NCBI GenBank assembly: GCA_964448935.1
Contig: CAYVBE010000026.1
Coordinates: 1 to 31,359, forward strand
Origin: CAYVBE01 sp964448935
Lineage (GTDB): Bacteria; Planctomycetota; Brocadiia; SM23-32
Direction of reading: 5' to 3'
DNA length: 31,359 nucleotides
Positions 1 through 8,136 of the stretch are shown here, one piece after another. The position numbers and the translations under genes were made by a program. The notes under the pieces were generated by a model. That model saw only the letters and a program-made list of their open reading frames with translations. It was not told the origin of the DNA and searched no databases. Every line of letters starts with the position of its first letter. Position 1 is the stretch's first letter.

Positions 1-5
1 CCCTG

Positions 6-1112
6 ATGCGCGTGCTGTTGATGACCAACGACCTGCAACTGGCGGGCGCCGAGAGGGTGGTCATCAACTGCGCGCGCTGCCTGAGGGACCGGGGTGTGAC
101 CTGCGCGGTGGTGGGGCTGTTCGAACGCACGGAAGGGCCGGGCCGCCTGAGGGTCGGCCTGCAGGGGGAAGGCTTCCCCGTGTGGTGCGCGGAGATCGAG
201 CGGTACGCCGACCTGTGGCGCTTCGGTCGGCTGGCGCGGTTGGTCAGACACTGGCGGCCGGACCTGCTGCACGCCTTCCTGTTCCATTCCCACGCGGCGG
301 CGGCCGGCCTGCGGGGGTTCGGCTGGGCGGGACCGACGGTGTGGACCTACGAGAGCATCGCGCTGCGGGTGCAGCCGCTGCGGCACGGTTTCTACCGCTG
401 CTGCGCGCCGCTGGCGGACGCGCACGTCTTCGCCTCCCGCGCGGTGCGACGCTACTGGTATCGGGGCCGCAGCCCCACGCCCAACCCGAGAGTCATCTAC
501 AACGGCCTGGACCTGGAGCCCTTCCTGGCCGTGCGACCGGAGGCGGGACCCGTCTTCGGGGCCGTGGGCAGGCTGGTGCCGCTGCACAAAGGGTTCGACG
601 TGCTCATCCGCGCCTTCGCGCGGCTCAAAGAGGAGCGGCCAGAGGTCCGGCTCAGGATCGCCGGCGACGGCCCGGCAAGGGCGGACCTTGAGGAGTCGGC
701 CGAGCAATTGGGGGTGGCGGGGAGCGTGGAGTTCGTGGGGTTTGTCGAGGACGTCTCCGCCTTCCTGTCCGAAGTCAACATCTTCGTCAACCCGTCCCGC
801 TGGGAGGCGTTCGGCAACACGCTGGTGGAGGGCATGGCCGCCGGCCTGCCGTGCGTCGCGTCGCGCATCCAGGGTCTGGCGGAGGTCGGAGGCGACCTGG
901 TGCGCCGGGTCCGCCCGGGGGACGTGGGCAGCCTGCAGCGGGCCATGCGCGAGACGCTGGATAGTCCGCCGTCCCCGGAACACATCGCCCGCCAGCGCCG
1001 CCGGGTCACCGCCCGCTTCGGCCAGGAGGCGATGACGGAGAGCTACCTGGAGGTCTACCGCTCCCTCCTTGCGGACCGGGCCGGTGGACGGTCCGGCGGG
1101 GGTCCTGTATAA
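6..1112 (+). CDS. GT4-family glycosyltransferase
   Basis: This 368-residue protein looks like a retaining glycosyltransferase that moves a sugar from a nucleotide donor to a cell-surface glycan or lipid acceptor. The N-terminus (MRVLLMTNDLQLAGAERVV) is the usual first strand and glycine loop of the acceptor domain. The C-terminal half carries the donor site: GRLVPLHKG around residues 188-196 and the EX7E motif at E267/E275 (EAFGNTLVE). Length is normal for GT4. The ATG at base 6 gives a typical family start, but only five bases precede it, so the ribosome-binding site and any upstream operon partner are not visible. galE follows on the same strand and could make UDP-galactose for this or a related enzyme. 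Donor and acceptor cannot be read from the sequence. Confidence 0.9.
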   Translation: MRVLLMTNDLQLAGAERVVINCARCLRDRGVTCAVVGLFERTEGPGRLRVGLQGEGFPVWCAEIERYADLWRFGRLARLVRHWRPDLLHAFLFHSHAAAAGLRGFGWAGPTVWTYESIALRVQPLRHGFYRCCAPLADAHVFASRAVRRYWYRGRSPTPNPRVIYNGLDLEPFLAVRPEAGPVFGAVGRLVPLHKGFDVLIRAFARLKEERPEVRLRIAGDGPARADLEESAEQLGVAGSVEFVGFVEDVSAFLSEVNIFVNPSRWEAFGNTLVEGMAAGLPCVASRIQGLAEVGGDLVRRVRPGDVGSLQRAMRETLDSPPSPEHIARQRRRVTARFGQEAMTESYLEVYRSLLADRAGGRSGGGPV

Positions 1113-1113
1113 T
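1085..1113 (+). promoter_or_regulatory. Sigma70-type promoter for galE
   Basis: A perfect -10 hexamer TATAAT lies at 1108-1113, 17 bases downstream of TGGACG at 1085-1090 (four of six matches to TTGACA). The -10 box overlaps the TAA stop codon of the glycosyltransferase gene. It would give a leader of about 40 nt before the galE start, so galE can be expressed independently of the gene before it. Confidence 0.6.
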
Positions 1114-1158
1114 CCCCGCCTGGCAACCCTTCCCACACCTCTGAAAGAGGCAACGATC

Positions 1159-2142
1159 ATGAACGTGCTGGTTACGGGCGGCGCCGGATACGTGGGCAGC
1201 CACGCGCTGCCGGAACTCAAGAGGGCGGGGCACACCCCGGTGGTGTTCGACAACCTGTCCGAGGGTCACGCGGCGGCCGTGGGAGACGCGCGGCTGGTCC
1301 GGGGCGACCTGAGGGACGAGGCGCAGATCGCGTCCGCGCTGGAGGAGTCCGCCGCGGAGGCCGTGATGCACTTCGCCGCCAGCGCCTACGTCGGCGAATC
1401 CGTCGAGGACCCGCAGAAGTACTATTTCAACAACACCGTCAACAGCCTGAGGCTGCTGCGGGCCATGCTGACCGTGGGCGTGGACAAACTGGTGTTCTCC
1501 AGCTCCTGCACCCTGTACGGGGTGCCGGACGAGGTGCCTATCACCGAGGCCCAGCCGGTGCGGCCCATCAACCCCTACGGGCGGACGAAGGCCGCCGTGG
1601 AGAACGCCCTGAGCGACTACGCGGAGGCGTACGGGCTGAAGTACGCCTCCCTGCGCTACTTCAACGCCGCCGGCGCCGCGCCCGACGGGAGCATCGGCGA
1701 GGACCACGCCCCGGAGACGCACCTGATACCGCTGGTCATCCACGCCGCGCTGGGCAAGCGGGACCACATCGCCATCTTCGGCACCGACTACCCCACGTCG
1801 GACGGAACGTGCATCCGCGACTACGTGCACGTGACCGACCTGGCAACGGCACACGTGGCGGCCATGGAGGCGCTGGACGAGCGGAAGGTGATGATCTACA
1901 ACCTGAGCACGGGCCGGGGCGCGTCCGTGCGCGAGGTGATAGAGACCGTGCGCGAGGTCAGCGGGCGGGAGATCAAGGTGGTGGAAGCAGACCGCCGCGC
2001 GGGCGACCCGCCGGAGCTGGTGGGCTCACCGCAGAAAGTGAGACGCGAGTTGGGCTGGGAGCCGCGCTACCCGGAACTGGAACACGTCGTGGAAACCGCC
2101 TGGCGCTGGCACAGCACCCATCCGGAGGGGTATCCGGACTGA
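1159..2142 (+). CDS. galE: UDP-glucose 4-epimerase
   Basis: Extended short-chain dehydrogenase of 327 residues that interconverts UDP-glucose and UDP-galactose using bound NAD. The Rossmann glycine motif GGAGYVGSH is at residues 7-15, the catalytic serine region SSSCTLYG at 114-121, and the YxxxK pair at Y140/K144 (NPYGRTK). The text RYFNAAGA and later blocks also fit GalE. The frame stays open upstream to 1069, but the start at 1159 matches the family N-terminus and has the purine-rich GAAAGAGG at 1143-1150 ahead of it. It lies behind a GT4 gene and converges on the - strand run, with only 12 bases between the two stop codons. The likely role is supply of UDP-galactose for surface glycans or the Leloir pathway. 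Confidence 0.93.
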   Translation: MNVLVTGGAGYVGSHALPELKRAGHTPVVFDNLSEGHAAAVGDARLVRGDLRDEAQIASALEESAAEAVMHFAASAYVGESVEDPQKYYFNNTVNSLRLLRAMLTVGVDKLVFSSSCTLYGVPDEVPITEAQPVRPINPYGRTKAAVENALSDYAEAYGLKYASLRYFNAAGAAPDGSIGEDHAPETHLIPLVIHAALGKRDHIAIFGTDYPTSDGTCIRDYVHVTDLATAHVAAMEALDERKVMIYNLSTGRGASVREVIETVREVSGREIKVVEADRRAGDPPELVGSPQKVRRELGWEPRYPELEHVVETAWRWHSTHPEGYPD

Positions 2143-2154
2143 CCCCCGCCGCGC

Positions 2155-2871
2155 TCAATAGCCGGTCTGCATCCCGCGGACCTTTTCGTCCGGGCCGATC
2201 ACGACCAGGACGTCGCCTTCTTTGATGACGTCCTCGGCGTAGGGCAGGTCGTTGACGTGGTATTCCGCCTTTTCTTCGCCTTCGGGACCGGCGGCGGTTT
2301 CGCGCGATTTTATGGCCACGATGTTGAGGCCGTAGCGGTTGCGGAAGTCGAGTTCGCGCAGGGTCTTGCCGACGAACTCCGGCTTGGCCTTCAGCTCGGC
2401 CAGCACGTGGTTGGTGGTGATGGGCGCGATGACCTGGATGCCGGGCATGGTGATCTCCTGGGCCACCTGGTAGGCCATCTCCTTTTCCAGGCTGATGATG
2501 CGGTTGACCCCCATGGCCTCCAGTATCTGGGCCTGGTTATGGTCAATGGCGCGCACCCAGACCTCCTCCACGCCCAGCCGCTGCAACACGGCGGTCACCA
2601 GCAGGCCCGCCTCGATGTTCCTGCCGATGCAGACGATGGCCAGGTCGGTATCGTCCAGCTTCAGCTTCTTCATCGCGAACTCGTTGGTGGCGTCCAGGCA
2701 GACCGCTCGCGAGACGCGCGGGTCTATCTCCTCCACCAGCTCGCGGTCCGAATCAATGGCCAGCACGTCCGCTCCGAGCGAGGCCAGCCGGACGGCCAGG
2801 CCCATGCCGAATCGTCCGAGCCCGAACACCGCCACGCGCTGGGGTGGTTTCTGTGATTTCTTGTCGTTCAT
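2155..2871 (-). CDS. RCK/TrkA-N type NAD-binding regulatory protein
   Basis: Cytoplasmic protein of 238 residues with the layout of K+-uptake regulators (KtrA/TrkA). A Rossmann RCK_N domain carries GLGRFG at residues 17-22 and an acidic D40 at the end of the second strand, which favours NAD(H). An RCK_C domain spans about 155-238. Such proteins gate TrkH/KtrB-type potassium transporters by binding nucleotides. The start at 2871 is chosen because the typical family strand RVAVFGLGRFG follows closely and a G-rich stretch lies just upstream; the open frame reaches 2985 but the extra residues look non-coding. It is the last gene of the run, 25 bases after lpxA. No membrane partner is present in the window. 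Confidence 0.85.
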   Translation of the reverse strand: MNDKKSQKPPQRVAVFGLGRFGMGLAVRLASLGADVLAIDSDRELVEEIDPRVSRAVCLDATNEFAMKKLKLDDTDLAIVCIGRNIEAGLLVTAVLQRLGVEEVWVRAIDHNQAQILEAMGVNRIISLEKEMAYQVAQEITMPGIQVIAPITTNHVLAELKAKPEFVGKTLRELDFRNRYGLNIVAIKSRETAAGPEGEEKAEYHVNDLPYAEDVIKEGDVLVVIGPDEKVRGMQTGY

Positions 2872-2896
2872 CGGGTCATCCCCCGGCCGGGGTTGG

Positions 2897-3700
2897 CTAT
2901 GCTTTCCTCTGGCCTTCCAGATGGCGCCCGTGTCTGCCGTTCTGCGCCCGTCGCAGGGCGCGCACCAGGATGAGGGCCTCCTCAAAGGAATCCGGATCTT
3001 CTTCGATTCTGTCGTATATCTTGGCGCGGTTCAGCTCGCGCGTGCGGTAGATGGCCTTATACGTGTCCCAGAGCTGGTCAATGACCTCGCGCTCGAAACC
3101 CGCCCGCTCCAGCCCGATCTCGTTGACGCCCCGCACGCGGGAGGGGTTGCCCTCCACGATCATGTAGGGCGGCACGTCCTGGACGATGCGGCTGAGGCCC
3201 CCCACGTATGCCTGAGTGCCCACGGTCACATACTGGTGACAGGCCGCCCCGCCCATGAGCTTCGCGCCGTTCTCCACGTGGCAGTGCCCGCCCAGCAGCA
3301 CGCCGTTGACCAGCAGGATGTCGTCCTCCAGGTGGCAGTCGTGCCCCACATGGCTGTTGATCATCAGGTAGTTGCGGTTACCGATGCGGGTCACGCCGTG
3401 GCCGCCGACCGTGCCGATGTTGACGGTCACGTGCTCGCGGAAAACGTTGTCGTTGCCCACGATAAGCTCCGTGGGCTGGCCGTGATAGGTCAGGTCCTGG
3501 GGCGGCGTGCCGAGCACCACGTAAGGGGCCAGCATATTGTTCTCGCCCATCGTCACGTGGCCTTCGATGTGGCATCCGTGCCCTATCACGCAGTCGTCCC
3601 CGATGGTCACGTCGGGGCCGATCCACGCCTGGGGGCCGACCTCGACGTTCTCGCCGATTTCGGCCTTGCCATCCACAATCGCCTTTGCGTGAATGCGCAT
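2897..3700 (-). CDS. lpxA: UDP-N-acetylglucosamine O-acyltransferase
   Basis: First enzyme of lipid A synthesis; it transfers a 3-hydroxyacyl chain from ACP to UDP-GlcNAc in the cytosol. The 267-residue protein shows the hexapeptide left-handed beta-helix pattern over about residues 1-190. The catalytic block NSHVGHDC is at 115-122, with H120 matching E. coli H125, followed by the QDVPPYMIVEGNPSRVRGVN signature and a helical C-terminal domain (about 200-260). Length is normal (E. coli 262). It lies 34 bases after lpxC/fabZ, consistent with co-transcription. Acyl-chain length specificity cannot be told. Some residues differ from E. coli, but the C-terminal signatures favour LpxA over LpxD. Confidence 0.93.
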   Translation of the reverse strand: MRIHAKAIVDGKAEIGENVEVGPQAWIGPDVTIGDDCVIGHGCHIEGHVTMGENNMLAPYVVLGTPPQDLTYHGQPTELIVGNDNVFREHVTVNIGTVGGHGVTRIGNRNYLMINSHVGHDCHLEDDILLVNGVLLGGHCHVENGAKLMGGAACHQYVTVGTQAYVGGLSRIVQDVPPYMIVEGNPSRVRGVNEIGLERAGFEREVIDQLWDTYKAIYRTRELNRAKIYDRIEEDPDSFEEALILVRALRRAQNGRHGRHLEGQRKA

Positions 3701-3734
3701 GTATGCTCCCGCTCAGCAAGCGCCCGAGAAGGGC

Positions 3735-5048
3735 TCAGAGTGCGTCCGCGTCCTCGAGCCAGAATTTCATTTCGGCCTCGCAGGCGAGCTGGCCGTTCAC
3801 CGTGCCTCTGCCCTTGACCAGGGCGGACCGGGACCGGACCCGGATGGCCTGCACCTCGAGGGTCAACTGGTCGCCCGGCCGCACGGGGCGGCGCAGCTTG
3901 ACGCCGTCCAGGCTGACCAGCAGGCAGACCTTGCCGGTGTGCTCCAGCTTGCGCAGCAGCAGCAGCCCGGCCGTCTGCGACAGGGCCTCCAACTGCAGCA
4001 CGCCTGGCAGTATGGGGTACTCCGGATAGTGCCCCTGGAAGTAGGGCTCGTTGATGGAGACGTTCTTGATGGCCACGATCTTGTTGTCCCCCTCCAGCCG
4101 CAGCACGCGGTCAACCATCAGGAAGGGGTAGCGATGCGGCAGGACGCGCCGGATCTCCATCACGTCCAGGTATTCCTCCGGGCCTTCCTCCTCCTGCATC
4201 AACTGGTGCAACCGGCGGCTCAGGCTGGTGTTGAGCGCGTGGCCGCTGCGCACCGCCACGATCCGGGCGCACAGGTCGGCGTTGATAACGGCCAGGTCGC
4301 CCAGCAGGTCCACCATCTTGTGCCGCACGGCTTCGTCCGGGAAGATCAACTCCGCGGGCTCGCCGCTGCGGGGCTTCATGACGGTGCCGTCCTCGGAGAG
4401 CACAAAGGTGTTCTCGTCCGTAACTCCTCCGCCGAGGGCAAGCTTCTCGAACTCCTCGTAGTCCTCCGCCAACCCGAAAGTGCGCGCCGGCGCCAGCTCC
4501 TTCATGTAGCTGTCGGGGGTCACCTGGAAGGTGAACGCCTCCGTGGCGTGGTAGCCTTCGTCGAAGTCCAGCACGTAGCTGACGGTCAGCTCATCTTCCT
4601 GGGGCAGAACTACGATGGAGGCACGCCCCTGGGCCAGGGAGACGGTCTCCTCCGGAGCCAGCACATGACGTTCGGCCTCCTGCTCTACGGGACCCGCTTT
4701 CAGCAGTGCCTGGCCGTACTCTTGCGGGCTGCCGCCGAGGGCCGGCAGCTCGTCGCTGTCCAGCTCCACGATCAGATTGTCTATGTCCAGCCCGTAACAC
4801 GCGCTCAGCAGGTGCTCGATGGCCTTGATTTCGACACCGTTCCAGTTCAGCGAGGTGCAGCGATAGCCGTCCCCCAGCGCCTCCACGTTGGCGGGCACAA
4901 CGGGGCTGTCCGTCAGGTCCCGGCGCACGAAGAGATAGCCGGTGGCCGGGTCGGCGGGCTGCAGGCTGACGGTTACCTCCTGGCCACTGAACAGTGCCCG
5001 GCCGGAGAGTTCAACCGTGTTGCCGATGGTTCGTTGGGGACGGCTCAT
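3735..5048 (-). CDS. lpxC/fabZ: Bifunctional UDP-3-O-acyl-GlcNAc deacetylase / 3-hydroxyacyl-ACP dehydratase fusion
   Basis: One 437-residue polypeptide joins two enzymes. Residues 1 to about 285 are LpxC, the zinc-dependent committed step of lipid A synthesis: E78/H79 (AIEHLLSA), H243 and D247 (HKMVDLLGD) as zinc site, and H270 in GHALNT as the catalytic histidine. Residues from about 295 are FabZ, the dehydratase of fatty acid elongation: HRYPFLMVDRV at 305-315, the catalytic H340 in FQGHYPEYPILPGV, and E354. All key residues of both halves are present. LpxC-FabZ fusions are known, for example from Bacteroidota; both halves act on hydroxyacyl substrates at the branch between membrane phospholipid and lipid A. 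The start is one base from the skp stop codon, implying translational coupling. Confidence 0.94.
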   Translation of the reverse strand: MSRPQRTIGNTVELSGRALFSGQEVTVSLQPADPATGYLFVRRDLTDSPVVPANVEALGDGYRCTSLNWNGVEIKAIEHLLSACYGLDIDNLIVELDSDELPALGGSPQEYGQALLKAGPVEQEAERHVLAPEETVSLAQGRASIVVLPQEDELTVSYVLDFDEGYHATEAFTFQVTPDSYMKELAPARTFGLAEDYEEFEKLALGGGVTDENTFVLSEDGTVMKPRSGEPAELIFPDEAVRHKMVDLLGDLAVINADLCARIVAVRSGHALNTSLSRRLHQLMQEEEGPEEYLDVMEIRRVLPHRYPFLMVDRVLRLEGDNKIVAIKNVSINEPYFQGHYPEYPILPGVLQLEALSQTAGLLLLRKLEHTGKVCLLVSLDGVKLRRPVRPGDQLTLEVQAIRVRSRSALVKGRGTVNGQLACEAEMKFWLEDADAL

Positions 5049-5049
5049 T

Positions 5050-5670
5050 TCATTTCACTTCGATGGGGCCCGCGTAGCCGGTGTTCAGCCGCCGGACGAT
5101 CTGGCGGCTTATGTCCAGGTCCGCCGCGGCGTAGAGCACGTCAGCGGTGGCCAGCAGAAGCTGGGGGTTCTCCCTGTCGGTCAGTTCCAGGCTCTGCTTT
5201 TTCAGCACCAGGTCCACGTCGTGCTCGGCCACGTATTCGTTGACGGCCCGGTTCAGGTCCTTCAGCAGGGCGCGGATAGCGGCGTCGTAGTGCTGCGTGA
5301 CCTCCTCCTCGAACTCGCGGCGCTTCTGCTCCCGCTCCTGCAGGGCCTGCCGTATCTCCTGCTCCTTCTGGCGGCGCTCGTCGGTGTCCGGGGGCAGGTT
5401 TTCCCGCTCGTTGCGCAGGAGCTGGAGGTGCTGGTCCGTCTTCTCCAGGGCGCGGGTCATCCTGTCGGCCAGGCGGCGCCTCTCATTGACCCCGTCCTGC
5501 CACCGCTCGGACTCGGCCAGCACGGTGGACATCTCCAGCACCGCCACGGTTACACCGTCGTCGGGCTCGGGGGCGGGCTCTTCCTGGGCCCGTCCGGCGG
5601 CGGCCCACAGGAGGGCCGCTCCAGCCAGCAGAACAATAACCAGCCACGGAAAAGTGCGTGCGTTGAACAT
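5050..5670 (-). CDS. skp: OmpH/Skp-family periplasmic chaperone
   Basis: A 206-residue exported protein. Residues 1-28 form a signal peptide with a hydrophobic core (FPWLVIVLLAGAALL) and a likely cleavage at AGRA-QE. The body (about 65-190) is rich in charged heptads such as REQKRREFEEEV, predicting the long coiled-coil arms of Skp that hold unfolded outer-membrane proteins during transfer to BamA. The C-terminal region (DVDLVLKKQSLELTDR) resembles the OmpH core strands. The position directly after bamA is the classical one. The start has a good ribosome-binding site (GAGGGAG). Sequence conservation in this family is low, so the call rests on architecture and context together. Confidence 0.85.
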   Translation of the reverse strand: MFNARTFPWLVIVLLAGAALLWAAAGRAQEEPAPEPDDGVTVAVLEMSTVLAESERWQDGVNERRRLADRMTRALEKTDQHLQLLRNERENLPPDTDERRQKEQEIRQALQEREQKRREFEEEVTQHYDAAIRALLKDLNRAVNEYVAEHDVDLVLKKQSLELTDRENPQLLLATADVLYAAADLDISRQIVRRLNTGYAGPIEVK

Positions 5671-5706
5671 GGTTTCTCCCTCTATTCGGCGCAGAAGCTG
5701 CCGGTC

Positions 5707-5734
5707 AATTTACGCGAAAACCGCTCAAAATCAA
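5707..5734 (-). promoter_or_regulatory. Possible internal promoter before skp
   Basis: On the - strand TTGATT (5734-5729) and TAAATT (5712-5707) are separated by 16 bases, each matching four of six consensus positions. The -35 box overlaps the bamA stop codon. The stretch is AT-rich compared with its surroundings. It could raise expression of skp, lpxC/fabZ and lpxA independently of the ribosomal genes, but the match is weak. Confidence 0.3.
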
Positions 5735-8118
5735 AAGCCCGTCGTTGCCCCGAAAGACAGGTGGAACGTCTGCTTCTCGTCCTCCGGCTCGTCCACGACG
5801 GGGAAGCCCAGGGCAATCTCCAGCGGAAGCTGGCCCAGGATGGGCACCAGCCATCGCAAGCCCACCCCGGCCGACACGCGCAGCTCATCCCACCCGTTCA
5901 GCAGGTCGGACGCATCCTCGGTCACGTAGCCGGCGTCCATAAAGCCCAGCACCCGGAACTGGTTGCCCGGGTCAATCGGCACGCTGTATTCGACCGAACC
6001 GACCAGCATAGACTCGCCCCCGACCTGGTCCCCTGTGCCGGGGTCCACGGGCGAGACGCCTTCGTACTCGAATCCCCTCAGCGTGCCGATGCCACCGGCA
6101 TAGAGGCGCTCGAATATGGGCACGTGGTCGCTGTAAGAGTCAACCACCGCCGCCTGTCCCCGCACACCCAACACGTGCTTGCGCCGTTCGTTGGTCTCGT
6201 GCATCGCCCAGTAACGCTGGCCGCGCACGGTCACGCCGATGGTCTCCACGTCTCCCGCCGTGACTTCGACCTCGAACTCCGCGTAGTATCCGCTGGTGGG
6301 CGAGAATCGGTTGTCCCGCTGCTCCAGGGAACTATTGAAACGCACGAAAGGACGCGAGTGCGACCCTTCGTCCCGCAGGAAGACCGGCGCGGCGGCCGGG
6401 TCTACGTCCTCCACCTCGATGTTCTCATACCCCACGGTCACGGCGCGTTCCAGGAACTTGGCCGTGCGCACGCTGCCGGTCACGTTGATGCCGGTGCGGG
6501 TCTCGTCCCATTCTTCGTGGACGATCCCTCGGGAGTACAGGCCCCCACCCAGGCCGTAGGAGCTGCCCCAGGCCGCCGGGTCCTGGAAAGACAGCGAGTA
6601 ATAGGACCTTTCCGTGCCCGATCGCAGCACGAGGGCCAATCTCTGCCCCCCGCCCCGGAAGGCGTTTCCGCTCCAGACGTCCGCCCAGCTGGACGGCCAG
6701 TTGGTGATGTCGAAGTTCTGTTCCCTCAGGGATATCTCGCCCAGCAGACCGCTGTCCGTGCCCACTCCGGCCCCCAGCATCAACTGGCCCGTCTGGCCCT
6801 CTTTGACGCGCACCACGGCGTCGCGCAGCGCCCCCTCGTCGGGCTCCAGGGTTATCTCCACCGGGGGCTGCGCCGTCTGGTCGAAGAAACCGCTGTTGAC
6901 CAGCAACTGTTCGCTTCGCTTGATATTGTCCGTGGTGGCAAGTTCGTCCGGATAGATGGCCAGGTTGCGCCGCACCACCGGCTCCTTGGTCTTGGTGAGC
7001 CCACGGATCTCGACCCGCCTGATGTAAACCGCCTCCCCCTCGGTGATGTGGAAGTTCAGCGTCACGCGCGGCAGCTCGGCGTCGAACAGCGGCTCAGCGC
7101 TCAGATTGCCCTTCCTCTCGGTCACATCCACGTGGCCCTGATTCCCGTAAAGCCCGCTGATCACCCGCAGGGAATTGTCCACCTCCGCCGGGTTGTAGGG
7201 CTCCCCCGTCTCGACGGGAATCGCCTCCCGCAACTCGTCGTCCCGGAAAAGCGTGTTGCCGTCGAACAGCACCCGGCGGACGGTGTAACGCGGCCCTTCC
7301 TCGATAACGATGTTCAGCCGGGCCTTTTTCTCTTTCGGGTAGGAGGGAAATGCTCGTACTTCCACGTCCTGGAAGCCCTCCTCCCAATAGACCTGCTTTA
7401 TCCTGAGCGTATCGGACTCCAGCGAGTCCGGGTGGAAATACCGGGGGAATATCCAGCCGAACCACCTTCTCTGGTTGGATTCCATGGCTTTCAGCAGGCG
7501 GCCGCGCCTGATGTGCTCGTTTCCCTGGAAGACGGTGCGTCCGACCTTGACGCGCTTGCCCTCGGAGACGGTGAACAGCAGGTCCCGCTCGCCCTCCTCC
7601 CCCAGCAGCAGCACGCCCTGCACCAGGCAGGAGGGGTAGCCCCTTTCCGCATAGGCGGCCTCGATGGCCCGCTCCACGTCGGCCACCTCCCGAGGGGTCA
7701 CCACGTCCCCGGGCCGCACGTGGGCGACCTCGCGCAGGCGCCCGGCCGAAATGCGCCGGTTGCCCAGGAACTGGACGCTGGACAGCGCGACGCGCTCATT
7801 GACCTGCAGGATGATCTTGACGTCGCCCGACTCGGTGGGCTCTACGCGGTAGCCGACGGTTCCGAGCTGCCGGGCCTGGTTCCAGCGCTCGACCGAGGCC
7901 GTCAGGCCCTCGGCATCGTAGGCAGTGCCCTGCTCGACACCCACCCGCTGAATCACCTCCTCATCGCTCAGCAGCAGGTTGCCGCGCACCTCCACATCGG
8001 TGATGGTGGGTGCATCCGCCGCGCCGCGGGCGTGGCCAGCGGTCGTCAGCACCAGCACAACGAGGAGCGCCCCGATCAGGCGGAGCCCCCGAGGGGGAAA
8101 AGATCGGTTCAGTGTCAT
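5731..8118 (-). CDS. bamA: Outer-membrane protein assembly factor BamA
   Basis: Core subunit of the machine that folds and inserts beta-barrel proteins into the outer membrane. The 795-residue protein has a signal peptide (about 1-33, GLRLIGALLVVLVLTTAGHA). Five POTRA repeats follow at roughly 36-107, 110-188, 189-275, 276-361 and 364-441, then a C-terminal barrel (about 445-795). The barrel contains LRGF in the conserved loop-6 motif and ends in an aromatic F after alternating residues (SFGATTGF), the expected beta-signal. Length matches the family (E. coli 810). It starts 18 bases after dnaB, an unusual upstream neighbour, and is followed by skp as in many diderms. Confidence 0.95.
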   Translation of the reverse strand: MTLNRSFPPRGLRLIGALLVVLVLTTAGHARGAADAPTITDVEVRGNLLLSDEEVIQRVGVEQGTAYDAEGLTASVERWNQARQLGTVGYRVEPTESGDVKIILQVNERVALSSVQFLGNRRISAGRLREVAHVRPGDVVTPREVADVERAIEAAYAERGYPSCLVQGVLLLGEEGERDLLFTVSEGKRVKVGRTVFQGNEHIRRGRLLKAMESNQRRWFGWIFPRYFHPDSLESDTLRIKQVYWEEGFQDVEVRAFPSYPKEKKARLNIVIEEGPRYTVRRVLFDGNTLFRDDELREAIPVETGEPYNPAEVDNSLRVISGLYGNQGHVDVTERKGNLSAEPLFDAELPRVTLNFHITEGEAVYIRRVEIRGLTKTKEPVVRRNLAIYPDELATTDNIKRSEQLLVNSGFFDQTAQPPVEITLEPDEGALRDAVVRVKEGQTGQLMLGAGVGTDSGLLGEISLREQNFDITNWPSSWADVWSGNAFRGGGQRLALVLRSGTERSYYSLSFQDPAAWGSSYGLGGGLYSRGIVHEEWDETRTGINVTGSVRTAKFLERAVTVGYENIEVEDVDPAAAPVFLRDEGSHSRPFVRFNSSLEQRDNRFSPTSGYYAEFEVEVTAGDVETIGVTVRGQRYWAMHETNERRKHVLGVRGQAAVVDSYSDHVPIFERLYAGGIGTLRGFEYEGVSPVDPGTGDQVGGESMLVGSVEYSVPIDPGNQFRVLGFMDAGYVTEDASDLLNGWDELRVSAGVGLRWLVPILGQLPLEIALGFPVVDEPEDEKQTFHLSFGATTGF

Positions 8119-8136
8119 GGTCGGGCTGGCTCTTTC

